A stretch of DNA of 64,000 nucleotides from Zygnema circumcarinatum (GCA_037447605.1 CM074813.1:1429956-1493955); one strand, 5' to 3'; positions 46,960 to 57,569 are shown, counted from the first letter of the stretch. Translations and numbers: made by a program. The notes: a model not told the origin generated them from the letters alone.

Positions 46960-49900
46960 CTAACAAGGTCTGAAGGCCGAGGAGGCGGTGTGGGGCTGAC
47001 TCGCTGATGAGGATGATGATGATGATGATGATGACGTCACGAGGAAGCGGAGGAAGGAGCCGGAGGCCTCCGCCGGCGCTTCTCTGTACACGGGCGGGAG
47101 AGGCTTCTGCAGGGGACGAGGCGACGGCGGAGGGGTAGGCGTCTCTTTGTTGGCGGCTGCGGGAGAAGGGAAGGAGAGGAGAAAGAGAGGGGAAAATGAG
47201 TCAGGTAAACGATTTAGAGGAGGGGAGGGGGTAGGAGGAGAAGGAGAGTGAGGGAAAGAGGGAGGGAGAGAAAGCTTCAAGGAAGAGGAGGACGAAAGGG
47301 AGGAAAGCAGGTGTAGGAAGAGGAATACGGGGCGTTTCGGAAGGGAAGGATTTGGAGACTGGCGGAGAAGGGAAAAAGGAGGTAAGGGAAAGGCGGAAGA
47401 AGAGAAGGAAGTAATGAAGGTTCTCCCTTACCGTTCTGCGTCACATGCAGGTAAATGACCATAGCGCTGAGAATTACAATCAAAAGTAAAGCAGCACCAC
47501 CTCCTACAGCAGCCGTAATAACTGGAGCATTGCTGCTGCTGCTACCGCTACCGCTGGGACCTGCACACGGAAAAAAATGAACAATTTAATTGATCGACCA
47601 CCTTTCAAAAATGACGAGGCTCCTGTGAATTTATGCAAGAAAGAGTATCAAACATGTACAGGGTTCCACACTATGATGCTGCATGGTGAGGTCTCACCAT
47701 GGTCCTTACGAGCTTGAGGAGGGCTGCATCACGTTACCTGGCGGAGCAGGTGGTATTGAAGGGGGCGGCCCCTTTCCATCTTCGATTCGTGCAGGCGGAG
47801 CTGCACATGCGACCGTTCAACGAATTATTTCAGCGTTGCAAGTAAAAAACGCTCCCTCTCTTAAGAAGTTATTTTTACACATGCAAATAAACGCTACAAC
47901 TCTATGCAATGCAGAGGCAGCAGCATCTGAAAGCAGATTTTTTTTAAAGGTGTACCTTCCCAGATCATGACCTGCGACATGGCTGCAAAACAATCCAAAT
48001 CACGTCGACCTCCTCTAACAAGCTCACTCCTTGTGTGTCAGTTATCGCTACAGAATGATGCTACTGTTTTTGCCTCTATCTCCACGGACCTGTGAGAGTT
48101 ACATTTGCGAGTGAGAGAGCGCATGTCCCCGCGGCATGGTCCCATGCAGGCACGACCAAATACTTGGCCCCATCGTTACCGAACACGTTGTAGACACCTG
48201 CAACGGGAAAAGTTAGTTCCATTTGAAAAAATGAAGATTAAGTTCCATTTGAGAAAATGAAGATTTTTCCATTTTCCATTGCCATTTTTTCCATTTTAGA
48301 CTTAGTTCCATTTGTAATACCATCAATTCATAGGAACGAAGGGGGCACCGTGACCTAGGTATAGTAAGGCCTTGGTTGAGCATGGGATCAGCTTTGGAAG
48401 CAGCGATCGTATCAACATGCAAGCGAGACATGCAACATATTCTCGCCATACATAAAAACATGACAATCTGCTCGTCTTTCAAGTGAAGTGACTCACCCTT
48501 ATCTGCATCAAAAATTACATCCGAGAAATTTTTGTAACAATAAGTTCCGATGCTGTTATTGAAAGGATCATGCCATCCGTTGCTCAGCGGATTCGTCATA
48601 ATGTTGAGCAAATTGTAGCTTATTTCATATATTGTGCGATCAATTATTGGACTCCCTGTAACTCGCTGAGCTGAAATGGCGTAACTGTAGCCACAGGAAG
48701 AGCAGCCGGAAGTATAAACCATCGAAATTTTTAGCGCAAGATTTTTAGTTTCGTCCATATGAACAGTGTGCTTGCTACAGGAACAAGCGTCCTCAACCTG
48801 CTTCACGATGAGGGGGGAGTGGTAGACGGAGTTGTAGTAAGTTGTCAGAAAGACTGGGAAAGAAAGAGGTGGGAAGAAGGGGAGAGTGAAGAGAGGAGGC
48901 GACAAAAATAGAGAATAAACAATAAAAAAAAAAAAAAAAAAAAACCTCGTCCGCCCTCTTCCGTCCCTCTCTCTGTCGCTCCCTTGCCTTGTCTTAAAAC
49001 AATTTCTTCGCATTCTCTCTGTCACCCGCCCTACTCACATTCTCTCCCCTCTCTCCACCCTCTCATCACTCTCTTCCTTCGTCAATCACCATTCCGATGC
49101 CTTGTTTACTTGCCTCGTTCTTCTCCCCACTTCCCTCTTTCTTTGCTGTCCCTCTCTCCCTCCCTCCCTCCCTCCCTCCCCCCTCGATTCCAGACATTCC
49201 CAACTCTCTCCCCAAATTATCCTCCCCTTGTCCCTCACCTCTTCCAATTCCCCCCTTCCACACTCGCTTTCACCCCCCCGTTCCTCTCCTTTCATTAATT
49301 GTTATAATTAATAACTTATTTCACTCACCCACGTTCCTAGCTACTGCCGCCCCTCCTCTCTCCCTCTCTCCTCTCTCCCTCTCTCCCACTATCCCTCTCT
49401 CCCTCTCTCTCCCCCCTCCAAGGGGCAGCTGCAGCTGAAGCTTCACCTGAACATCGTCGCTTAGAAGTATGAAATAGATGGCATCCTCCTCCCACAAAAA
49501 TCGATTCCCATTCGAAGCATTCTTCGCATTTTCGATAATCTTTATCGTGGAATCCTCCATGCCCTTCACCGTGAAATTAGCGCCCCTCGAATAAGCATCA
49601 TCCGCCGTGCCTGCCAAATTCACGGAAGGAGAAATGCGCCCATCGCTCGAACCATACCGCTCGAGCACGGCCCACCAATCTCCCAAATTAGGGTTTTGAG
49701 AGCTCACGCTTCCTGAACCCAGAGATAGAATAAACCCTTCTATGGCCTCTTTCTCCTGAGCAGCCCAGAGGCCGTAGAACACTAAGTAGATGCGCACTCC
49801 CCCGCCCATCACCGGCCCGCCATTGTACGATATGGGGCTCCCCAAAAACGAATTCTTATGATTTCCGTTCTTAATATTCGTCTCTAAATATACAAATCTG

Positions 49901-50160
49901 TTGTGGCCGAAGCCTCCCGCCGCCTCGAGGGGCCGCCCGGACGAACCCTCCGTTCTTCTCCGCGGCTCCATGTGCCACGTGGATCCATCCGCCACGTGTC
50001 TCAATGCAGAAGAAGATCCTGCCATGGCGCACAGGATAAGGAGGAGGCTCCACGTGGCCACGTGGCGCGCCCTGCGGCAGCCCCCCCCGAGCTCCCCCGC
50101 CATGGCTGCCGCCTCCCCCCCCAGAGGGCGCCCGGGCGGACGGGCGGCTCCTCCCTCCAT
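46960..50160 (-). CDS. EXORDIUM/phi-1 domain protein with C-terminal transmembrane anchor
   Basis: EXORDIUM (phosphate-induced protein 1) proteins are apoplastic and promote growth under low carbon in Arabidopsis. Exons (minus): 49329-50160, 48497-48853, 48090-48197, 47738-47800, 47432-47560 and 46960-47156, exactly 562 codons with stop. The N-terminus carries a signal-like helix (SLLLILCAMAGSSSA). The first ATG is 50160 and a second at 50103 is equally good. The EXO domain covers about residues 90-435: YNGGPVMGGGVRIYLVFYG, GDWWAVLERYG, AIYFILLSDDVQ, SGCSSCGYSY, LNIMTNPLSNGW, VYNVFGNDGAKYLV. Then come a Pro-rich and SGSGSSSS linker, a single transmembrane helix at about 467-492 (AALLLIVILSAMVIYL), and a basic Pro/Ser-rich tail. 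Land-plant members usually end after the domain. Part of exon 1 is a GA-repeat-derived Arg/Glu/Gly segment. The donor chosen there is the least certain splice. Confidence 0.85.
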
Positions 50161-50520
50161 CCAACTGCCCGTTCTTTTGTCGCGTCCGGCCGTACCTTAC
50201 GAAGCCAGTGGACCATATGGGATGACCGTTGCTCGTTGACCACCGACCTACTTTAACAAGCTATTCAATAGTGAGTTTAGTGGCTAGATAGCTAGATCTA
50301 GCTCTAGGGCGTACCAAACCGTACCTGTTAACCATCAGCCTTGGAAATTGTTCGAAGCGGTATTCGAACCTGATATCGAGTCCAAACCTGCGATCTTAGC
50401 AATTTACATCGGACGGCGGCGAGTCTCCGCCGAACCTTTATTTCGAACCCCGGGCCTTTCAGATTCAGCTAGTCGCACTGAAGACCGTACAGTGGACAGC
50501 ACCCTCATATTTTCGCCATG
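50161..50520. other. Upstream region of the EXO-like gene
   Basis: This holds the presumed promoter of the minus-strand EXO-like gene. I see no convincing TATA box. TAGCTAGATAGCTAGATCTAGCTCTAG at 50281-50305 is a short palindromic run (two overlapping halves). No gene is present. Confidence 0.45.
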
Positions 50521-51047
50521 GTTTCACAGTTCGGACCAGTGGATCGGCAACCATTGGACAATCATTGGATAGCAATGGTTGGACGTCTACTGGTTGGCAA
50601 CCAGTCGACTGGTTGCCAACCAGTGGCATCCACTGGTTCCAAACCAGTCGAATGGTTGCCAACCAGTGGCATCTGGATGGCAACCAGTCGAATGGTTGTT
50701 TCGGTCCGCAATCACTGGTTGGCAACCAGTCGAATGGTTGCCTACCAGTTGATCCACTGGTTGGCAACCAGTCGACTGGTTTGGAACCAGTGGATGCCAC
50801 TGGTTGGCAACCAGTCGAATGGTTGTTTCGGTCCGCAATCACTGGTTGGCAACCAGTCGAATGGTTGCCAACCAGTGGCATCCACTGGTTCCAAACCAGT
50901 CGAATGGTTGTTTCGGTCCTGAGCCACTGGTTGGCAACCAGTCGAATGGTTGTTTCGGTCCTGAGCCACTGGTTGGCAACCAGTCGAATGGTTGTTTCGG
51001 TCCGCAACCACTGGTTGCCAACCAGTCGACTGGTTTGTCTAATGGTC
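50521..51047 (+). repeat. Palindromic-module repeat, copy 1
   Basis: It starts with a conserved left end (GTTTCACAGTTCGGACCAGT, then GGATCGGCAACCATTGGACAA and GGCAATGGTTGGACGTCTAC) also found at 52197. About a dozen modules follow, built from GGTTGGCAACC and CCAGTCGACTGG or CCAGTCGAATGG, often with the spacer TTGTTTCGGTCC. It ends with CTGGTTTGTCTAATGGTCCG. Nearly every module can form a hairpin. Open frames in both strands are by-products of the repeat. The mechanism of spread is unknown. Confidence 0.85.
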
Positions 51048-51219
51048 CGATCTGCGCATGGTTTTGGCAAATATGGGGCGAAAATCTTGGATTTGCAAAT
51101 ATAAGGTTCGTGGCGGGCGGTATTATGTTAGAGTTCATGTATGTCCGTACGTATCGTACCGTAACATATCGTGATGCATAGTACCGTCGTGCCGTATCAT
51201 ATTGTACCGTATCGTATCG

Positions 51220-51305
51220 AAGCCATAAATGTTTATGACCAAAAGCATGATTTGGAACCACGAGGGACTGGTCGCAAAGGACCTAAGGACAAAAGAAAAA
51301 AGGTA
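51220..51305 (+). repeat. SINE-like dispersed repeat, copy 4
   Basis: GGAACCACGAGGGACTGG, CGCAAAGGACCTAAGGACAA and the tail AAGAAAAAAGG match the other copies. The upstream block is diverged. Confidence 0.5.
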
Positions 51306-51690
51306 GTGAATCGTTCGTCTCATTGATGATGCTACAATTGTTCAGATCAGTCTGGTCAAGAATGTCGCCGTCAACGCCAGCACCCGAGTTGAGTTGTCGC
51401 CGAAGATTGCACTATCCGGCATGCATGAGGTTTGGACCGTCCAACGACCCATCGAAGTCCATGGAGCTAAACAGTTCGTCTTCAAAGTCTTCATCGTCAC
51501 GGGCGTCATTGCCATCAGCTCCGTTCAAACCCGCGTCTTAAGGCACCCACTTCCTAAACACTCAACACGTGCGTGTAGTTTTGGGAAAATGATACAGCCG
51601 CCCCACTTTTTGGATATCTGCGCCCCCTTTCGGGAAAAAATGTTACTTTCATTTTGGCTAATCACGCCCCCCCCCCCCCCCCCCCCCCCC

Positions 51691-51700
51691 NNNNNNNNNN
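51691..51700. other. Assembly gap (10 N) inside poly-C
   Basis: Ten N bases lie between a run of about 24 C on the left and 20 C on the right. The real length is unknown, and the join may be unreliable. Confidence 0.99.
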
Positions 51701-51750
51701 CCCCCCCCCCCCCCCCCCCCTTGGATCTTTCGGGAGGAGAGATCTTGTAG

Positions 51751-52165
51751 ACAATCGGACCCCGCGCCTCGCGCGCAGGAACCGACCGTGCACCGACGTA
51801 CGGCGCCGCGCATCGCGGCGTGGCCCGCCAGTTGCGGCGAGCCTACGGAAACGGCATGAAAAAAAAAACAAAAAAAACAAATAAACGGCATGGCGGACCG
51901 GAAGCAGCGATGTCTAATGGAAAACTGCCACGTGGCAACCTCGACCCAAATCGGTCAGGTGAGGACAACGTTTCCGTAGGCTCGCCGCATCTCGCGGGTG
52001 GTATTTCCAATGGCAGACTGCCACGTGGCAACCACTGACCAAAAAGGGTCCGGTGAGGATAACGTTTCCGTAGGCTTGCCGCATCTCGCGGGCCACGCCG
52101 CGATGCGCGGTGCCGTACGTCGGTGCACAGTCGGATCCTGCGTGCGAGGCGCGGGGTCCGATTGT
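51751..52165. mobile_element. Foldback element with ~103-bp terminal inverted repeats
   Basis: The left arm (51751-51853) begins ACAATCGGACCCCGCGCCTC and the right arm (52063-52165) ends in its inverse, GGGGTCCGATTGT. The arms stay similar over their whole length, with a few differences such as CGGCGCCGCGC versus CGGCACCGCGC. The interior holds two direct copies of a block with CTGCCACGTGGCAACC and GTGAGGA.AACGTTTCCGTAGGC. No clear target duplication or coding sequence is seen. Mutator-like or foldback origin is possible. Confidence 0.75.
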
Positions 52166-52196
52166 CCGACTTACACCACCACCGTACTGTACAAAA

Positions 52197-53885
52197 GTTT
52201 CACAGTTCGGACCAGTGGATCGGCAACCATTGGACAACCATTGGATGGCAATGGTTGGACGTCTACTGGTTGGCAATCAGTCGACTGGTTGCCAACCAGT
52301 GGATGCCACTGGTTGGCAACCAGTCGAATGGTTGTTTCGGTCCGCAACCACTGGTTGGCAACCAGTCGAATGGTTGCCTACCAGTGGATCTACTGGTTGG
52401 CAACCAGTCGACTGGTTTGGAACCAGTGGATGCCACTGGTTGGCAACCAGTCGACTGGTTTGGAACCACTGGATGCTGTTGGTGGAGGGACTCCTCCACT
52501 GCTGCCGTCCGTTCCTCCATTCGGGTCACCCTCCATCGGAGTTCGCGTTCCAATCGACGATGACATCTTCAAATCTCTCACATTCACTCATAGCCCATTT
52601 TACTCACAGAGTGAATCACAGCAAATAATGCACAGCGGAATAACAGAGAGAAATGAATAGGAGAAAGCTCCTGGCTCTAAAACTCCTTAATAGTGAATTC
52701 ACTCATACATTGAGAGACCCCCTCTCAAATCGGCCGCTCAGCAATCTCACAGCTCACTACCTCACAGCACGAGTAAGTGTAGTGTCGCAACACGAGCGAA
52801 CAGCATAACAGAGACTACAACAGCCTGAATGAATTGTTTGCCTACAACAAAAACAATCCTTAAATACTATGTCACTACACACGTGACAACAACATGCTAC
52901 GGAGCTAACAACATCGACTAGCGGCCTGCAAGGGCCCTATCCCGATCCTAATCCTGCGCCGTCGGATCCTCGTAGACTCACACGGATCCAGCCCTTTGCT
53001 TCCGTCGGATCCGACTCAGCCTTCCGTTCAATCCACGTCTTGCGCCGTAGGATCTGACCTTGCCTCCAAGATAGATGACGCGTCAATCCTCGCGTCGTCT
53101 CACGCCACCGACAATTCGACGCAGCTCCGTACAGTTCTGAATCGCGTGCCGACAATCTGACGCCACTTCGCGCCAAGTCCAAATCGGCCAATCCAAAGGC
53201 TGACGCCGCGCCACGTCACTTCAAATTTGCGCGCAGTTTCGCGCGTCGCGTCACATCTTCGATTCGCTCCGCGTCCGCGTCCGCGCCACGTCACATTTCA
53301 AATCGTCGCGTCACGCCTCGTCACTTCTGACTCCGCCGCGCCGCGCCTCTCCACCGACCAAAATCCGTACCGCCGCTCGTCGGTCTAGGCGCACATCGCC
53401 GCCAAGGGCCACACACAACACGCACACAAAACTAATGTCCCAACAACAACTTGTCTAGTGACTAACTACTATACACTAACGGATGCTACTGGATGGCAAC
53501 CAGTCGAATGGTTATATCCATTAAATCAAATGGTTGGCAACCATTAAATCACTAGTTGTAGCGAACTGAACGCTACAGTTACCAAAATGTCGTCGGCATT
53601 TCGGAGAAAACTATTACGGTTCGGCCGTACAGAACCATCGTACAACCGTACGATTCGGATGTACGAATCCGTACATATCTGTACGCATCAGGCTTGTTAC
53701 ACTAGTTGTCAACGGTTGGCAACCAACCAAAAAACACAAACGACCCATTTTTGCAAAAAGGCATAATTTTAGAAATTCAATGGTTGCCAACCATTGAATC
53801 CAGTTCGAACGGTCGAATGGTTGTTTCAGTCCTGCGCCCACTGGTTCGCAACCAGTGGAAACTGGTTTGTCTAATGAAGTCCGTC
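52197..53885 (+). repeat. Palindromic-module repeat, copy 2, interrupted by a solo LTR
   Basis: The left end (GTTTCACAGTTCGGACCAGT at 52197) and modules match copy 1 up to 52476. After the solo LTR the modules resume at 53481 (GGATGCTACTGG, GGCAACCAGTCGAATGG), with diverged sequence in the middle. The copy ends with CTGGTTTGTCTAATG followed by AAGTCCG near 53880, like copy 1. Without the LTR the sequence around GGATGC is collinear with copy 1. The region 53600-53700 contains extra GTAC palindromes not found in copy 1. Confidence 0.75.
52477..53480 (-). mobile_element. Solo LTR of the Ty1/copia family found at 55831-62241
   Basis: Read on the minus strand it begins GTTAGTGTATAGTAGTTAG and ends GGAGTCCCTCCACCAACA, like the LTRs at 55831 and 61231. 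The middle also matches (CATTAGTTTTGTGTG near the start; ATTGGAACGCGAACTCC near the end). GGATGC flanks it on both sides (52471-52476 and 53481-53486), a target-site duplication, so it is a solo LTR left by recombination of a full element. Confidence 0.88.
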
Positions 53886-54645
53886 TGTGAAAAGTTTTAA
53901 ATGCGACTCTATGTCCGGGTTATGCGTTCACAGACAATGCATCACGATTACCTCCCCTGGCCAGCACAAGATAAGTGGGGTTAAGAAGCTGGCTGAGCTA
54001 GTTGCGGTTGCTGTGTCGCGACCACTCCTTGGCGTCCGTGCTGAAACTAATGAAGGTTGGGTTGAATGCGTGGAGTACGCACTGCGTATAGAGCGGTCCG
54101 AGAGGGTCCCAGTGCAGCCTTGGCGCAGGCGTAGGGATCCCCGAATGTTCCCACCCGTGGTTTGGACCCGATCGCAAAGAATAGCCCCTTCCTTGGGGGC
54201 TCTCTTCCCTGTCCTCCTGCGGCTATTCTCTTAGCTAGGCTTCTAGTTATCATAGGTCGTGGGATGGCGTAAGGCGGGGATAGAACAAGATGGTAGCTTG
54301 GCATGGTGGCCCGGCAAAGGGAAAGCGAGGACTCAACTTAGATAAAGGTTGTATTTTGGAAAGTCACCCCAGCCAGCGGATGGCTGGGGATAGTCATAAC
54401 AATGAAAGGATCTTCTCACTGAAATCTTTGTCTAGCAGGGCTGAATGGGATGTCTAAATGCTATCAGACAAAGGAAACTCTTTCTCTCTCTCTCTCTCCC
54501 ATCTATGGCATGGAACTCTCTCTCTCTCACACTTAGCATGCATTTAGCTGGGCGAAGAGGAAGAAAGAGAAGAACAAGACAACAAACCATACGGCAAATA
54601 CAAATACTAAGCTGACACTAAAAGACAAACAAGCATCCAGCGACA
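53886..54645 (-). mobile_element. Putative 3' LTR of the Ty3/gypsy element
   Basis: On the minus strand this would start TGTCGCTGGATGC after a purine-leaning AGATGGGA and end CTTTTCACA, giving TGT...ACA ends over 760 bp. It lies downstream of the gypsy integrase and right next to the end of palindromic repeat copy 2. The matching 5' LTR is beyond the window, so the limits are an inference. A (CT)n run is at about 54480-54498. Confidence 0.45.
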
Positions 54646-55830
54646 TCCCATCTACTTAACAGCATTGATAGATCTTGAGCGCGGTGGCTTGAGGCCACGA
54701 TTGGCCAAGCCTTGCTTGAGAACTTTGGCCCGACTCACGTGGAGGCAACCCGGATAGGTCAGCGAATGATGTCGGCGGCGTGGCGGTATTGTTCAGTGTA
54801 TATTGGCGGATAGTGTGCACCGTTCCGTGGGCCCGCCAGCGCGTAGGCGCCGCCCTTCTCATTCTCGTTGGCGGCTCACGGATTCCGTGATAAAAATTTG
54901 ACCGAGGAAGAGGCATATGTCAAGTACAATTGGCCCAGCCTTGGTCAGTTGAACACAGCTCGATTCTGCAGCTATATCACATGGCACATCGCAGGGGGAG
55001 AAAAACAAGCCTTGGCGCCCTAGCAGTACATAATGAAGAAAGACAAAGAGGCGAGGGGGAGGGAGACAATGATGTGGCGTGGGCCGAAGGGCAGCGTACG
55101 TGAAGACGAGAGTCGGCGTATAGAAACTTCGGCGTACATTGTTGAGAGAAATGAGGGGGTACTCCGGGGAGGACCGTGTCGGAAGAGCGGCCCATTTGGC
55201 AAAATATGGGCAAAAAGTGGCGAGGGGAAGTCTTGAGAGGTGGCGGTAGGGAATTAGAAATGGACCAATGAGGGAGTGCGTCATGGCGGTAAAGAAGAGG
55301 GGAGGCCCATTGTGTCGTGTGAGCAGTCAGCCATCAGCGAGGGGGAGGAACGGCGGCGTGGCGACGCAGTGTCGATCGGTGTGAGAGCATGGCGCGGGCG
55401 TTCCCACCCGTCGAGGGGCCCCTCGAGCGATGATGGCCCAACACAGGATCTCTCGGCGGACCGACACAAATGAAGGGGGCCCGACCACGGAAAGCCCGTT
55501 GAGTCGGTTTGGCGAGATTCACGAGGAAGGCCAAATGAGGCGGCACCACCTGATTAAGGGAGGAAGCGGTAAAGCGCCTCCAGTCGGTAGGGATTTACAT
55601 CGCACATGCTTGGCGTTAGAAGAATGAGTAAGGAGAGCCATAGGTCTAGGGTTTGAAGCGGAGGGCGAGGCTGGCGGCAGATCGGGGAAGGCGCGTCATA
55701 AAATTGGAAGAGGCTGGCGAGAGAGGAGGTCAAAGGAATCACGGGGCTTCGGCCATAAGAAGGAGCTTCGTAGGGAGAAGAAACCGTGGAGAGTGAGCGA
55801 GAGGTGTTATGCGTGAAGACCGGGGAGGGT
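54646..55830 (-). mobile_element. Ty3/gypsy internal region: integrase C-terminal part and 3' sequence
   Basis: On the minus strand the first residues after 55830 read SPVFTHNTSRSLSTVSSPYE, as expected for the part of a gypsy integrase following the AERTIQ helix, and then GRSP. The frame runs to about 55554 and then decays. The rest has only short open frames without recognised domains. No clear chromodomain is seen. The 5' portion of the same gene continues at 62242 on the other side of the inserted copia element. Confidence 0.7.
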
Positions 55831-56859
55831 TGTTAGTGTATGATAGTTAGCATGTTTTTGTTGGAACATTAGTTTTGTGTGTTTGTGTTGTGTGTTTTCT
55901 TGGCGGCGGTGTGCGCCTAAGTTAGTAAGCGTGAGGGAGATACGGACATTTGGTGGCCGGGCCTTGGCCCAGCTGGCCCAGTGAGAAGTGACAGGGGCGG
56001 TAGCGGCCGAATCCGGAAAATGGCGATGGCGGCGGGGCCGGCGGCGGAGTGAAGATAATGAAAGCGGCCAGCGAATCGCCCAGTCGGAAGTGGCGGTGGC
56101 GGCGTCAACCTTTGGATTGAGCGATTCGGACTTGGCGATCGCGGCGTCAAAGATGTCGTGTAGCGGTCATCATTTATGCGGGCGTCGGATGCCGATGGCG
56201 TCGCGGCTTGGCTGGCCTTGAGTTTGGCCAGCGTCATCAATCTTAGGCCGAGGGTCCGGATCTGCGGTAGCGGGCGTGGATTAGCTTAGAGGCAGTGGTC
56301 GGCCCGGAGGAAGCATGCAGGATCCGTGTGGTAGAAGCGAAGGATCAGCAGCGCGGGGATGAGGATCAGGATAGGGCCCTTGCGGGGCGCCTTCGCCCGA
56401 TGTTGAGCCGTTGTATGGTAGTATCCTGGATGTTGTGACATAGTATATAGTGTGTTGTTTTGTTTGGTTGTTAATCTTTAACTTCCTGATTATCAACGTA
56501 GCTATTATTGCTAGACTCTGAGAAGGCGTCTTCGTGTTCTTTGAACATTACACTTCTTTGTCGCTGCTTGAGGTAGTGGGCTTTTGAGTTTATTGGGCTG
56601 TTATTTGAGGGGTCTCATTTTGTGTTGATAAGATTATTATTAAAAGGAGTTTTAGTAGAGCTTTCTCATCCTTTTCTCTCTGTTATTCGGTATTAAATGA
56701 TGAGAGGTTCGCTCTGTGAGTAAAATGAGCTATGAGAGTGAAGAAAATGTAGAGTTTGGGAAATGTCATCCCATCTGATTGAGCCTTTGAACTCGATGGA
56801 AGGTACGCTGATCACGAGTGGAGAAAGCGGCAGCATACGGAAGTGGAAGTCCACCAACA
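55831..56859 (+). repeat. 5' LTR of the Ty1/copia element
   Basis: 1029 bp with TG...CA ends. It shares starts, ends and interior blocks with the 3' LTR (for example TGTTGTGACATAGTATATAG-like text near 56440 and CTCTCTGTTATTC near 56677). The two LTRs differ by many small indels, so the insertion is old or this part of the assembly is noisy. Confidence 0.85.
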
Positions 56860-56864
56860 AAAAT

Positions 56865-56877
56865 TGGTATCGAGAGC
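56865..56877 (+). promoter_or_regulatory. Primer binding site, initiator-Met tRNA type
   Basis: TGGTATCGAGAGC lies 5 bp after the 5' LTR. It resembles TGGTATCAGAGC, the usual plant retrotransposon site that pairs with the 3' end of initiator tRNA-Met, with a small change in the middle. Confidence 0.75.
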
Positions 56878-57569
56878 TCATGACGACAGGGAGGACCGCG
56901 TCAAGTTGATATACCGGCGTTTGATGGGGCGGGGATTACAAGGCATGGAGATGGAGGTTGGTGCCTTTGCTTGTGAAGCCGAGGGTTGCTTGGGCATGTT
57001 GTTGGCGCATCAAGGCGCGGAGTTACGGTTGGAGCCTGGCGGGCGGCGGTCCGGAGCACGGCGGTAAGCTACGATGGAAGGCCAAGGACAACAAAGCCAC
57101 GACGCGATTGTTATGGCGTAAGAGGAAGTCCATCCTCTATCTTTTGTATGATCACGAAAACCTCTCATGCTATGTGGAAGGAAGTGTCACAGGGAGATGT
57201 ATGATGTGAAAGACAATGTGACTATAGTGAGTGGAGTCTTTACCTTCGGCCCCAGAAGCCGAATGAAGATGACGGAGGAGAAACTAGAAGCTTATATGAG
57301 GTGGGATTTGATGCATTGATGGAGAGGTTCATAGCACTTGGGAAGCGGATTAGATCACCGGACCATAAGATAAGAAGCCCCCGGTTCTAAGGGGTTTGCC
57401 GGAGATTCAGTTTAGGTGGCGGCCTTGAGGCGGTTAGAATACATGGCGGCGAGCGAGTTAGCGTAGGATAAAGAGGAGGGAGGATTGATTGAGGGATGTC
57501 GGCCAAGAGAAGAAGGTGCTGGCGTTGCACACGACCGAATCGAAGAGGAGGAGGCGCCCCGAAGTCAGC

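Noticed and set aside
50521-51047. CRISPR-like look of regularly spaced repeats
   Set aside because: The repeats are imperfect, the spacers are not unique and are themselves shared, there are no cas genes, and the surroundings are eukaryotic.
53886-54234. 115-aa open frame on the plus strand
   Set aside because: It lies inside the putative gypsy LTR and shows no domain or start context.
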